Under the pieces are notes generated by a model. It ran no database searches and was not told the DNA's origin. It saw only the letters and a program-made list of their open reading frames with translations. 64,000 nucleotides of DNA from Micropterus salmoides (lineage: Eukaryota > Chordata > Actinopteri > Centrarchiformes > Centrarchidae), in NCBI RefSeq assembly GCF_014851395.1, contig NW_024041039.1:6255277-6319276 (forward strand). Reading direction: 5' to 3'. A program made the position numbers and the translations under genes. Below are positions 37,823 through 52,800 of the stretch, in pieces (position 1 is the first letter of the stretch; every line of letters begins with the position of its first letter).

Positions 37823-40800
37823 ATGTCCACAGAGGTTGAGTGTATTAATCAGGTCGACTCGGGTTTGACAGCGGAGAGCCAAAACACGTCCGGGGGGGCT
37901 CACCTGCAGAGAGAGCACGAAGAACAGGGGCAGAAACAACGAGCAGATGGCCCCAACTCCGAGGCAGCCAAGAGCCCGACGGACATGCACAAGAACTGCA
38001 ACGAAAACGATAAAGAAAATGACCAAAGCAGCAGCAGCAGCAGCAGCAGCAGCGCTGACTTGGCTGCGGAGACGGTGAAGAGGAAAGTTGTCGAAGCTCC
38101 TCCGCCGAAAGTCAACCCGTGGACCAAGAGGACCACGGGCAGGATGCCGAGCAACAACATCAACTCCAGCTCTCAAGAGAAAGGTGAGCTGTTTGTTTGT
38201 TTTAATTTCATATAAAACAGATTGTCGTGATTAAACTATACAAGAACAGCGGGTGCAGCTGCGTCTGAGCACGTTGCTGTAGCGTTTTGACAGCGTCACT
38301 GCAGTGAAATCCACTTTAATCTCACCTGCACGGGTCTATCATACCTCATTTAGGGTTTTTAAAGAGCTGAATGAAGCACATAAACTTGGTAAATGTCAGC
38401 ACAGTCAAGAGCTGTTGGAGGTGGCATACTTGCCCCATCCCCCTCTGTGCTCGGATTGCTCCCGAGCACCACGTGTTGATCACTGACAACTGCTACTTCT
38501 TCTGTCTGTAACTTAGCTGCTAGCAGCTAGCTCTCACACTGCCTTTTCCCTGTCTGGAAGTGACAGTGACGGGGCTAATGCCGGTGACATGTACAGCACA
38601 AGTGGAAGCAAACTGTGAGCCTAAATCAGCCTTTAGTCGGTGCTGTCTATGTGCGAATGAAGCTAAGAGAGTCAGGCTAGCTGCTGCTGTAAAGACACGT
38701 TTTGTACGTCCAATGGCCTGGCCTCCTGCAGTTCCTCCCACCAGCCTGCTCTCCACTGTCACTAGTGAAAGCACAAGTATGTCGACAGGCTGCACTGGTG
38801 GGACAAGTACTAACATCTTTTTATTTATGTACTCTGCTACAAGGAAAAGTCATGCATTCAAACTCTTAAGTGAAAGTACAAAAGTGTTGGCACTCATTAT
38901 GCAGAATGTCCCATTTGTATTTGAATAATATCTATAATAAAACTATTATAATTAGTGATGCAGTATTGTGTAGCTCAGGTGGAGGTAATTTTAATTAGTT
39001 TATTTATTTAATGAGTTATTAGTTGGTGTATATTATATATGAGTAATCTGAATCTGTAGTGGAGTAAAGGTGACTCTAAAATGTAGTTGAGTAGAAAGTA
39101 TCATAGAATGGAAATACACATGTGATGTATAAGTATTTCAAAATGTACTTAAGTGCTTCAAAATTGTACTTCAGGACTGTACTTGAGTACATGTGTTTAG
39201 TTACACAGTTAGTTTTCTTTTTAACTGATTGTTTGTAAAATTTGCATGATGCAATAATGAAACGAAACTAAATAATTAGTTTTTAAAACGGCTGTATATA
39301 AGCTGCTGATTGTTTTCTGATTAAATTTCACAGAATAGCGACAAATAACATCACAATGTCCTGAAGCTCCATGTGATGCCATCAAGTATCTTGTTTTGCC
39401 CAGCCAACAGTCCAAAACCACTTTAAGTAGAATAGGATATTTTTTTTTTAGATCAATAACTACAGTTGAAGAGGTATGTCAGTGATTTTACACATGAAGT
39501 TCAATTTAATATCAAAAAACATGAAGAGAAGCAGCTAATTATCACATCTGAGAAGCTGAAACCAGTGAGTGTTTGACATAGATGCCATTGACCAATCCAT
39601 TTAATCAACTGAACTTGTCAGCTCTATGAAAATGTCTTCAAATTTATTTTTTTCCCCTGACAAACAGCTCAAAACCCAAAGATATTCAGCGTACAATCAT
39701 AAAACAGCAGCAAAGACTCATGTTTGAGAAGCTGGAATCAATAAATGCCCTTTTTTGCTTAATAATTTACTTAAACAACTAAAGGATTATCAATCTGTAA
39801 TCGATCTACTATTCGTTTATTGTCATTTAAGCACTAAAACATTTTTGGGGGATGTTTAAAGCTTTAACTACAATACAGATTTATTTTTTTACTTCATCAA
39901 TAAATTAAAGGGGCTGCCTTTGAGAACAGTAGTTTTATTTCAGGGCTGTAATAGCCCTGGTGATGTCATAGTGATGTCATCGGGATTATGTGGGGTTCAG
40001 CTCGAGAATTTAAAGTTAAAACAAAAGTCCTGCGTCACCAACTCGGGGTGTGGAGTGTGAAAGATGTGTATGTTTATCAGGCAGGAGGGTTCTAATGAAA
40101 GACACTATTGCATTCTGGGAAATGTAGGAATCCTGTTTTTGTTTGTGACTCATACTGAGGAGCAAGGACAGGTCAGGATGTCTCATCCTCTCCTACTTTA
40201 ATTTGAACTATTGAAAAATATTTTTCTTACAATCCTCTTCAGCGTTACAGATACTTAATACGAAATATATTTATTTTATGTGGTGGTGATGGAGCAGTGT
40301 AAAAGACGCATCCCTCTGGTGTGGGAGACCAGGGTTCAATTCCCACTGTGACACTCCAATGTGTCCCTGAGAAAGACACTTAACCCCTAGTTAACCCCAG
40401 AGGCGTGCGACCTCTGACATATAGCAGTTGTAAGTCGCTGTGATCAGATAACTGTGCCAGTTTAAATGTTGAAACAAACAACACTGGTCACTTTACATGT
40501 ATCTTAATTTTGTGATTCACTGTTATATTTGGTCAAATATGTGACATTTGGCTCTGAAATATATCAGCAGCTTTGTTAAATTCACGGTCGACTAAATTTG
40601 AGATGTGCATGTGTGTCAAGAGCGCAGAGCGACCAGGGGGAGCTATATTTGAAGCATCTGACACTGGCCAGGAATCATTTTACAGCGTTACTGCACAACC
40701 AGGTCTGTTGGTGGACGTCTGCAGGCTCGGTCAGGCATACACCCATTCATGTGGAAGCCTCGGCCCAGCGTCTCTTATCAATCCGACCATCCTCCGCCGA

Positions 40801-43800
40801 GCGATAGGGCCCGTCAGGCTGCAGCGGACCACTCCCAGCATGCGTCTGCCTGCAGACACGCAGCCACACATTGCTGCTGGCTGTACACAGAAACACCCAC
40901 AACTAGTTTAGTCTCTCAGTAGTCAAAAACAAGGGGGGGGGGGATATTCATTCTGTACTGACAGAAATTCCCAGTGCTGCACAGCAGAGCATGCAAGAGT
41001 AGATGACTTCTTAACTCCAGTGTTGAGCAACCTGCTCGCTGACTGTTCTTTAAAAAAAAAAAAAAAAAACTGCTGGATTTACGTCTCTCCTGTCAAATAT
41101 GATAATGTCTCTTTCACTTATTTGTTCCGTATCTGCAGATCAACAAAACACTCTGAAAGTCGTCCGTGCCAGCAAGCCCAGACCAAGAAAAACCAGCAAG
41201 GTAATGTTTTGTTGTTTTGCTCCTTTTTTAGTTGAGGTGTCCAAATACTGTAGATGAGTGTCATTAATATATCTTGATAATTAATCCCAAAGCTACACTG
41301 AATAATCCGTTAATGTTGCAGTTTTATTTTGATGTTTTAGCTTAGCTTTTCATCAAAACTAGTTGGAGGTGGTAGGTGATGGTTGTATTTGAGCTTTGCC
41401 GGTTTCTCACCTGTACATAAACTCCAAAGGTTTGGCTTTTCCAAAGTCTCCCACATCCAAACAAAAACAAAAGATGTAGTTTGGCGACGCCGTGAAGTAG
41501 CGTGGTATCATGGGAGTTGTAGTCTTGATTATTAAACGGCCACCATTGCAGATAAAGATTTATCTGACGTGACTCAGGCAGAAATCATGTCCACAGACGA
41601 GGTGACGTATTTAAAGGTTTATTCACGTTATGTTTGGTCACGTTCGCCGACTTTCTTCTTCCCTCTCCTTCGTTTCTCGTGAAAGTTTCGTCAGCTGGAC
41701 GGGGATGAAGAGGGGTTGTGGCGCCATTGACAGGCGATCAAATGAAACGCACCGTTACCTAGAGACATGGATTTTTGATTTCCACGAGCGTTGGGCAGTA
41801 ATCATCAAGATTAAAACAAAAAAGGCTTCAGATATTTCACTTTGTGTGTAATGAATCTAGAATATATGAAAGTTTTACTTTTAGACTTAAATTACGTTAA
41901 AATTACTTTCCCACGATATTCTAATTTTCTGAGATGCACCCTTACATAATACACGTCTAATTGATTTTAGACATTTTAATGAGGAATTGTTCTATTGTAA
42001 TATAAATGTTTAGTCTGTGGATCGTGGGTTCATGTTTCTCCCTCGTGCAGGATGGGAAATGAACACCTGCTGGTAGCCAAACGTTAAGCTGCTGCTTTGT
42101 TTGTTTTTCCAACCAGTTTCTCCGCTGCAGTTGTTTATAATAAATGGTTGGAAGGAAACCAAATAGTAGAAAAATAATATGCCGCTTAATACATTTAAAT
42201 AGAGGATTTGGAAACAGGAAACTGTCTTAGAGATATCTCTAACTTAGAGAAGGAAAGAATCATGTATGAGATCTGTGGCTCTTTTAATGCTGCACTTTAC
42301 GTGGTGATTGATTATTTTTGTGTTATTTTGCTAATGGTACTTTATTGATGTAACTGCAGCAGGACACACAGACAGTGGATTTTTGCTTGAATTGCACCCT
42401 GCTTACCCAGAATGAACCTGTTGACATTTTCATGGTGAAAGTCGCGTGACAGAGGTGACGGGTTACACTAAAGCTGCACTGCACTGTCAGGGTTGGCCGA
42501 TGTGTTAATAATCTTTACCACAATACTAACAAGGATAGATATATTTCATGATGCAGCAAATGTTTGCAAACATGCACACAATAATCAAACTAACTACTGT
42601 TCAAAGCACTTAACTGTTAACCAAATTGTTTATAATAACTTGAAATAAATACTTTTTTTAATACAGCTTGCTCATAATTTTTTATTTGGATGACAGAAAC
42701 TTGTATAAATTAAATGCAACAAAAGAAAATCAAAAAAGAAGTCGACTGCTAGGTTAAGCTTGTAAACATGGATTTAAACAATCCTGGATTTTAAATACTT
42801 AAAACTCACTTGCAATAGTTGCAAATGTTTTATGAGGAAAGAAATGCATTCAGCACAATTGTTAGAGCTCAAGGATATACACAATATGTTTTTGGTGAGT
42901 AACACTGAATGTAAACAGTTTGGTTTGGAAACTTCACAAGAACCTTAAATTCTCTGAACAAAACTTAACCAACCTTAATCAAAAACATAGAATTTAAGCC
43001 TGCCATTACTCAGGTCTTCCGACACTCAGACTGACGCAAAATAACAACTAAATCAATAATCATTCTAAATGCAGCATCGAAACAGATCATAAGTCATAAG
43101 TTGACTGTGAGAGCAGCTCTATAGTTATTGATGTGGATTCAGATAAATATTTAATGGTAAGAAATTAAAGAGTAGACTTTTAGCTGCTGTTATTCTGTCT
43201 TTTGTGTTGACAACAAATGTTTGTTTTCTTGTGCTGTCTTCCTTTCACTACCGTCTTTTGTGATTTGGGTGAAGTGACGGAGATATATATATAATGTTAA
43301 AGAAGGACAAAATCTTTCGGTCAGTGCACATGCATCAGTGAGATCCGTTTAAAAAGCCAGAATACCCCGAAGGATGAATTTAGTTTCGTTCCATCGCTCT
43401 TTAGTATCAAAAAAACACAATAAAGAACACTTTGTTTTGGTATTACATGTGTAGGAGAATGGTTGTGATTGCAGTTTTTATTTCTCTCCTAAGTGTAACT
43501 TGAGCCTTCGTCTGTTTAACCTTGATCTCATATCAGACTGTCCAAATTTACAACATTCACGGCGGTGGAAAGTGCCTCGGCCTGTTTATCCTTGTTGTTT
43601 GCAGTTCTGCGACAGACCAGGAGCACTGACCTCCTTTTCCTCCCCCGATGGTTTCAACCAGAAAGCCACTCAGACTCTACCTGACCCACTCGCAGTGTTC
43701 AAATAATCCCAATGAGTCCTGGTGACAGCGATCGATTTGTGAACGCTGAATTGATTATTTCTTTTTGTGTCTTTCTTTCTTTCTCAATTTTAGTCAAGTG

Positions 43801-46800
43801 ACTTCAGCGATATCACAAACTGGCCCACACCTGGGGAACTGGCCAAAGAGGTTTGACAAGTGTGTGTGTGTGTGTGGTTGGATGGATGTGTGTGTGTGTG
43901 TGTGTGTGAGACATTAAAATAAACATGATTTAAAAGGAGCAACTTGTGCTTGTTTTCTGGCTCGATTACAGAAAAGCTTTTCTGATTTCTGCTCGCTAGA
44001 TGGAGCACTAAAAACACCAAACACTGCTCAGGACTGCAGTTGGCCCTTTAACAGTGATTTGGTACATGTCCACATTTTCTCTCAAATAAAAAATTGCAGA
44101 GGCTAAGTGCCCAGTCAATTTCACATATGATGTAGTCGAGCCAGAGGAATTTAAGGTTGTATAAACTCATTGCAGAATAGAAAATATTCTTCAGGCACTT
44201 TTAGACAAAACAAGTTGTATCAAAATAGTTTATTTAGTTGTGTATAACTGTATGTATGTATATTGTCTGTATAGGAGTGCTTGAAGAATATTTTATTTTC
44301 TCTAAAACAATTTGATGTTTAAAAAACAAAACTCTTTTTCAGGTCTGTGTAAAACACCAATGTTGTTCTTTTAATGCTTTTAAAATTAGCTAGAAAACCA
44401 AAATTTGTAGGTTTAAGTCATTAAAACTGAAAAAAAACCCCTTAACTTTACTTTACTAAAGAGCCGTTAGCTGTGGTTCCCAAATAAATTTTTAGGGGTT
44501 TTTGCTTTGTGAAAGTACACAAAGAAGCACCAGAGCTGTGAGTAGATAAACTGATTTTTACTTCTGGGTTTGTTTAAAAGGAATTTAAGAGGCATAATGA
44601 GGTGTGGAAAAAAGGCAGTAAAAACTAAGCATAGTTTGGTTTAAATGAAATATTTTTTTACTTCTAATCTTTTTTGTTATGTTGTGACTCCTCAGTTTGT
44701 TGAGGGATATCAGAAAAGTTAAAGAAATGCCTTTTATAAGTACCTGATAACATGTCCTGAGAAATACCCCTTTGATAGTACTTGAAGTGGATTTCTTTGA
44801 CAAGATCAGGAGTTAAAATGAGATGTAGGTGTTAACTCTGAAGTCCTTGAATTTGCTGTCCAAGTAACTACTGTGCGTCTAAAGCCTGAACTTTACGAAG
44901 GGCAGAAGCACACACATTTAAAAAGAGAGATGTTTAAGAATGAAAAGGCCGCGTGTCGTTGCATCATCCTCTAAGAGTGTAATTAAGAGCTGGTCTCTCC
45001 ATCTTCCAGCAACAACAAAATGTCCTCAACAACAATGGAAAGAAGCCGCCCCCCTCGCGCAGAGAGAAGGAGAAGAGCAGTGAGCGAACGGAGAGAAAAT
45101 CGGAGAGCAGCCATGACGGTGGTGAGAGCAAAGAGAACCAGGAGGCTCAGCCGGACCCGCTGGGAGAGCTGCCCAAAGACGGAGAGTCAAAGGCGGGACA
45201 GGACACCAAGAGCGCCGCCCTGAAGAAGAGAGGAGGTGGAGGTGAGGAGGGTATTTTTCTCTCACTTGGTGAAGCATGTTGAACAGCATCCTTTAAATGG
45301 TCTGAAAAGTGCTTATAGCGGCTGCAGATTGGTTGGTTTCGATTAATGCAAATTTCTTCTCTGACCCGTGAAATTATTCATTCCCAAAACATCAACTTTT
45401 ATTTAACTTTAAAGAAACTTTAGGCTTTATGACAACATTCACTTAACCTAATGGGTTTTAAATGTTGTCATGAGCTTAAGAATCCTTTAATCTGTAACCA
45501 GATTTGGAGATGAATGTCTTTCACTGGACAGCGATGATTTGTATCTATGACTTCTGCGCAGAGGGAGCATGTCAGTGGCTGTATTGATCACGGTTAGTGC
45601 AGATTGGTGCATGTTCTACTCTGATAATCATGTGTGTTGCACTTCCTCTGATTCACTCTCATCTTATCTTATAGACATTTAAACAAAAACAAACAGGCAC
45701 CAATCTTTTACGGAGGCTAATATGAGACGCACCACTTCTCGAGTGTTTTGTTCCAACATGAATTGAGATCACTATAGATTAGATATAGATTTCCACAGGC
45801 TCTGAAAATCATTTTAACATGGTGTTGTACATGTCTTATGACTGAAGATAGATTTAAGATGAGCTATGCCAGGATTGCAAAATCAATAAGTGTGATTCTG
45901 CATCTGGATCTCTATATAAATACACATAGTTATTGACAAAAATGGGAATGCATGTTTTCAGATTATTTCAGAACATAAAATAATGCTTCTACTGGCTTTA
46001 CCTCACAATGTTGACAGATCCTTTCCAGAACTATGAACATCTATTCTCACTACAAGGTCTGTTTAGTAGCTGTTCTGGAGCTTTTGATTGTATCGCACAG
46101 TCTTCCTCAGCAGATGGAGTCTGCCCATCCCCTGCTGACTGATCCACTATGTAAATGTCCGCCAATTATCTTTGAAACTCGTCAAAGGAATAGTTTTCTT
46201 TCATGCTGAGAGTTAAATGGGAACATCGATACCACTCTTTTCTTTTTGTTAAATGTAAAGCAGCAGCGGGTTAGCTTAGCTTAGCACAGACACTGGAAGC
46301 AGGTAAACGGTTACCCTAGCTTCGTCAGAAGTTTACAAAATCAACCTACCAGCTCCTCACTAATTACAGGTTATAGCATGTTTGTTTAATACGTACAAAA
46401 ACTGAAGTGTAAGAAGGACAAGGTGTTTGTCATAACCGCTGAACCACAATTCTTGTTTTTACACTGATTAAACAAACGAGATATCACCTTCTGGACGGCA
46501 CAGGGCGGAAAAACAAAACTCACATGACGATATGTTGTGAAGTTTTAACTGAGCTCTGTCTCTACATCACAGACAAACTTTATGTCCACTGACTGCCTGG
46601 AGGGTGGCTTGTGTTTGGAAGGGAGAGGAGGTGTGTACTGCAGCTCACTGTTTTTCCACTGGTGTTTTTGAGGGCGTGTCTGACTAGCCGCCAGGCGAGC
46701 GTTATGACGCGTATTTCGCTGTGATGTCACAGCAAAGCAGAAGAAAGGGCTGGACTAAAAACGAGCTGTTTTCAGGCAGTTCAGAGCAGAGTTTTCTGTG

Positions 46801-49800
46801 GGAGATGGGACCTCCCTTTGGGCTTTTTCACTTTGCAAACCTATTGCATGCAAAAAAAGATGCATAGCTCAATAAAGGAGAGGGGAAAAAAACAAAACCC
46901 ATTATATGACCCCTTTAAAAATGTCAAGGTTTTAAAATCCCTTTCTCTGACTTAGTAGTTCAACAGTTTGAGGTGTCTTTTGAGGGAAACCTAAAGGTCA
47001 TTAACTTAAATTAAATGTGGCTACTTCAGAAAAGACATTAGAAAGGTTTTTTTCGGATGTGACGCGGTGCATGTTTTATTAGATGTCATCATTTTCAAGA
47101 CACATGACTGATGAAATGCACCGTGGTCCGCTGAAATACCATTGGGGAGACGAAATGCATTATGGGATTTTTATTTTTAAGTTTCCATAGCTACGCTTCA
47201 GACAGTGATAATGGCTGATGAGTGAGGGGAGCGACTTTTATGCTAATTACAGCAGTTACTTTGAGGACGAAAAGGGGGTCCATAGGTAGGAGATGTGTTT
47301 GAGGAGGAGGAGGATTTCATGTTTGTGTCTGCTACAGAGGCAGAGAAATAAAGTTTTTCAGGTTTTAGGAGGTTGTTTGTTTTCAAACAATGCCTCAGGT
47401 TTTAGAAGGCTTTTGTAGAGGGCGCCATAGGTCTTAATGGGTTAATAACCAGAGGATCTTTATTTAAAACACAGATTGATGAAGTTTAGTTGATTATTTC
47501 ATTTGTTCCTAACTGGATTTCCAGTGTTTTGGAGCAAAATTCAAGCTCTGTGTGCAATCATCGCCAGGTAACAAACGTAAGTGGGTTTCTCTGCCGCTGG
47601 AGGATGCGTCCCGGGACGACGGTGACAAGACGGCCGGCGAGGGCCCAGCACGCTCGGACACAGAGCCTGACCCCACGTCTCCCAATCACACACTCCATAA
47701 TAACAGGGCGCATGATAGCAGCAGGAGTAAGTGGCCCGCAGCTCACTGTTTTCTGTTTCCGCATTCAGCCTCTGTTTTGCTTCTTTACACGCTGGTTTGG
47801 CTTTGCTGCTTGTTTGCCCTCCACTTCATATTTGCTCAGCATTTTTCTCTGCTACCATCTGGCTTTCCAGTGTCTGCGAGTTGTTTTTCCCAAACTAATG
47901 CATTGCAGGATGAAAGCATGGCATATAACTGCTAGCCTTTTGATGCTCTTTTCCCAAAAGCTTAGTGATTCATTTTGGTTAATGTTCTGCATCACACAGC
48001 TGATTCAGAGCCTGATTGGCCTCTCAACCTACAAGTAAATCTATATCCCAGTAAATGAGAATGTAAACATACTTTAAAGAAAAATTTAGTTTTTACAACC
48101 AGGTTTTATTTTCATAGTTCTGACAATCATTTCTATCGGTTATGATAACATTTAACACACCATCTTCCTTTCTGAGACCTGGGGAAGTCACTAGAGTCGA
48201 GAACTTGCAGCTGTTATAATAACTGATTGACCGGCTATGTAAGTTTAAAGCGGACGACTTAAAGGTTCCAGCTTCTCAAATGTGAGAATGTGTTACATAA
48301 ATTAAAATGAATTGAATATATTTTGGTTTTGGACTCCTGGTCAGACAAAACAAGATGTATAAAGACATCAACTTGGGAAAAGAAAAGAAAAAAGAATCTG
48401 TACTTGTAGTCCTATTTTGACGGCCTCCAAAAAGGTGCTTTAGATAATCTGAATAAACAGAGGGCTTCTTTGCAGCATCTGTGATCATCTGACTGCTCAT
48501 GTTGTCCCGTAGAAGTGGTTGTACTGATGATGCTGCATCCTCAGGTCTAGAAAGGTGTAGTGAACATTTAACTGCTGTAACCAATAGAAAATATGCATGA
48601 AACTATTACATTTATTTATGTTAAGTTCTTAATATAATTCCTCAGGTGTATCCGGTTTTATCAGCCCCTCCTAGAACACTTTAAGACTTGTAGTTTGGGA
48701 ACCGCTACGTGAAGCATCTGTACGATCTGACACTGAATGTTTGCGTTTTCTTGTTAACAGGTTGGAGAAGAGAGCAGCGGGACTTTGGAGATGAGACCGC
48801 CAGCGTCCGGAGTGACAGTGGGAGCATTCGTGGAGGAATACGAGGCAGAGGGAAAGGTCGTGGACGCGGGAGAGGTCGTGGTCGAGGTGCGGTTTTTAGT
48901 TTCACCAGATTTTTACGCTGTGTAAGTCATGTTGACGGTGTTATTTTCTGTTTGTTAACCTGCTCTGTTTGTATTATGTGCCATTCTTAAAAACTCTGTT
49001 TTTAATTCCTCGCAGCAAAGCTTTGAGCCAGGGTTTTATTTTAGCAGCTTTTGTAACAACTTTAGAGAAAAGCCGGGAGCCGAGTTTAGCTTCTCAGGAA
49101 TGTTTTCATTCACATCCTTTACCAGAAAACACCATTGCAATGCTTGCATTTTATTTAGTTCTCAGATTTCATTTCTGTGTTTTCTGTTCTTTAAGGTCGT
49201 TATGAATACTCTCATAACTTCCGGGACTCTCAGTCGTCTGACGGCTCTGTTCAGGTCCCCTCAGAGTTTGGCACCAACATGGTTTACTACTACGATGATG
49301 GCAGCAAGGTCCAGATGTACACAGTGGATGAAAAGCTTCTTAAAGAATACATCAAACGCCAAATGTGAGTATTTGACAACTACTTAAAAATAAAGTAAAG
49401 TATTAATCCGGTAGGTTGCAGTACATTTCTGCTAACAACCTATGTGATTGGAAACATGGGGGCTTTCAGAAGCACACTGACTAACTGGAAGTGTGGTTAA
49501 GATTCCTTCATTACCAGGGAAAGAAATGACACTAGTTTTCCTCACCACCACCTCACTTAATGTCCAGAGGTCAAACGAGACCCATAAACCAACCCGAAAT
49601 TGTAATGAAACATTCATATTGTTCATTTCTGCCCTCGACCAGAATGGTTTTACGCCTGTTGCTACAGGAAAAGATGGAATGAAGACTTCCCCTCAACATC
49701 ATTTGTTGTGTTTAATTGCAGAATGAAAAAAGCACTCAGTATGTTGTTAAAAAAAACACTTATTTCAAATGCAGCATCTTATACATAAAATGCTCTACAA

Positions 49801-52800
49801 TTTCACAGTTCAACATGACACATTTTTCTGTATCCAGTTTCCATCCGGCTTCATTTAAATGATAATTCATTAAATTATAAATACATAGAATATTCAAGGG
49901 GACAAGTGACAGTGAGGGAAGAGAGTGTTTTTGTACATACTGCGTTTGTGGACTCACAGGGCTACTTCTCTTAAAATGTGGGTTTTTGTTCCATCCTAAT
50001 GTTGCTTATCCTTTTTGTATTCATTTATTGTATTAGAGTGAGTTGTTTTACTCCTAGAGAAAGATATCTGCATCAAACAAGTCCTTCGAACCGTGCTAAT
50101 CTATGGGGCGCTGTAGGTCTGCAGTCGAGATCCAGGCAATCTAGTCTTAATTATCTCTTTAGTGAAGCAGGGAATGACATTTTGACTCTAATTATGTATC
50201 AGGGAACGGAAAAACATTGCAGAAAATGGTCAAAGTAGGAAGGTTGTGTCTGTACAGAGCAGGTGTGAGTGTGACTGAAGGACTAATGAGCAGTGAACAG
50301 AGCATGTGTGGTCAGCAGAGCTCCTCAGGGAGCTTCAGTGTGTCCTGCAGGGGGCGTTGTGCGCTCTGTTTCTGATTGACAGCTTTGGCCTCATTGCAGC
50401 AGCAGACTCAGGATAGTGGATGGTGAGTTGGACTCCTAAATATAGCCCGAGTGCCTCAGAGGGGACAGGGGATGAATGGAAAAAAAAAACAGTTTCAGGC
50501 AGGAGGGTGATGGGAGAGAGTGTGTGGTGATGGGTGAGGGAGGGAGGCAGGAAGGGGGGGGGGATGATTGAGAGGGGGAGGAGGAAGGGACATTCTTGTC
50601 TTCTCGCGTCTCCCTCAGTGGTATTCAGGCTGCCCACTCAGCCTGCGTTACTCCACATGAAACGACGACACTCGACCGCCTGCAGGCTGAGCTCGACGTA
50701 CAGACGTGTGTGTGTGTGTGTGTGTGTGTGGTGACGTCAAGTGGTGTGACAAGAAATGGACAGAGAGCTTTCCCAACTACAGATTTGAAGCTCCAGTCAG
50801 AAAATTCTACATTTATTGTTGATTAGATAAAGCGTTTAGAAGAATTGTAATATGACAGTTCTGCTTAAATAGATTTCTCTCTGTTGTTAATAAGGGCTGG
50901 GGGGGGGGGGGGGGGGGGGGGTTGCTACTGAAAGCTGGCATTGAATGTCTTGTCACATTCATTATCTTGTTTGTTTATTCTTTGATGAGATAGTTCCTGA
51001 TTCAAATTAAATTTTCGCCAATTTTAGACCATTAAATTCTGTTTTGGATGCTTGTGTTTATTAGAACCCGACCGATATATCGGCCGGCCGATATTATCAG
51101 CCGATATGAGCTAATTGCATTTAATCAGCATTGGCCGTTTATAGCGTCAGATATATGGTTATTAAAAAAGAAACATAGAGTCAGATCCTTCACTCATGTC
51201 ATGGTTGTTGCATAGTTTACCTACCAGAGGGCGACCAGCTGCAGCTCCCCTGTTAACAACGCTGCCTCTCCACAAAAACCTGGGCTGACCAGCTGAGTTT
51301 ACCAGAGCTTACTGCAGCATTTAGAAACACGCAGAGTGATGTGAGCGGTGTGTCGGTCTTTTGTCAAGTTAATTACATGACTTTAATAATTATAATAAAA
51401 ACAGACCCAGTCACTTCTCCTCTCCTGAAAACATTCATGACTTACCAACCCTCCCGTTTTTCTCTGCCATCTCCCGGCTTCCTAGCTCACAGCAGGTTAA
51501 TGTTACGGTAGCTGGGTGTTGGAAGCTGCTGACAGACGTAACTGTACATTTATTCTGAAACAGTGAGGCAGTTCTAGTGAACGGCCCACATTTGTCTCTA
51601 GTTCATCACTTCTAAATATTCTCTAAAATCACATAACGTTACAGCAGCTAACGCTGCCCGTTGCTAAATAAGCCACAAAGCTAATGCCGTGTTTATCAGT
51701 GGAGGAGCGCTAACGTCGTAATGAGCCGTTAAACTATAGTTTCTGGTGTATTCTAAATATATCTGCGGGCCGCCTGTCTGCAGTTAGTCCGACATTATTA
51801 AACCAGAGCGGACATGTAAATAAATGTGAGCTGAAGAAGAATCTAACACGGCTTCCTGTAGCGCCTCTTTTTGTGACATTGTAGATGTGAAACACTGTCA
51901 GAGCCGTAGCTACTCTGGTTGTAGTCATAACTTTAATTGAATGAAATCTCAAAGTTGCAGGTCCTTGTTGTAGAGAGTCATGTAGTATTAGATGCATTCA
52001 GCAGCAGCTCACTGTATCCTAGACTACACGATTTATACCGATGGTGGTTAAATGGTTTCACGTAGCTTTGGTTACAATTAAAGAGTGCTGGTAAAGTGGT
52101 GAACTAGATGTGAATATGCTACATTGAAATTATGGAAGATTATGTGTAAAGTGAAAAACACATGCTTATTCTCTCTCACTGTCTCTGTTTACAGGCTGCT
52201 GAAAAAGTTGCACCTTCTGGTAGCAAATATTTATTGATGTGCAATTGTTTACATGTTCACTTTTTGAGACTGAAATCTATTTTATTAACATAATCCATTT
52301 AGGAAACAGTTTTATAGCCCACTTACATACCAGCTTTCATTATCGGGCTGTTCTAAGTGTAGTTTATACAGTAAAGGGGTCTACTATCCAAATAATTCTT
52401 AAAATCAAAATATCTTCTCATAAATCGGCTCTTTTTCACTTTAATATCGGCATAGGCCCCCAAAAACCCATATCAGTCGGGCTCTAGTGTTTTTTTTTTT
52501 TTTTAACACAAGTTTCTTTTGTTAACATAAAAATAGTTTTACAGAAAAACATGTTTATATTTCTCAGTAGGATGAAAAAAGTTTTGTGTTGTTGTGTCTA
52601 AAAACACGTCAGTGTACACAAACAAGGAATTTCTCTTGTTGCTTTCAGTGTAGTTACACAGAAATAGAAATACAGCTTAAAACAAGGGCTACAAAGGTAA
52701 ACAACAACTATTGTGGACATACAAACACAATAGTACCTTCATAATGTCAAAAGACGTGTGTCTTTTGACATTGATTCAACATACTCCGTTCGTGAAAGCT

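Noticed and set aside
37697..38176. 159-codon minus-strand ORF opposite larp1b exon 1
   Set aside because: It is an antisense shadow of the coding exon. The plus-strand product is recognised by VEAPPPKVNPWTK and correct splicing.
38560..38928. 122-codon plus-strand ORF in larp1b intron 1
   Set aside because: No similarity recognised, no splice signals, and it runs into a dispersed repeat.
47490..48038. 182-codon plus-strand ORF
   Set aside because: It reads through the real larp1b exon at 47568-47726 in the wrong frame and continues into the intron.
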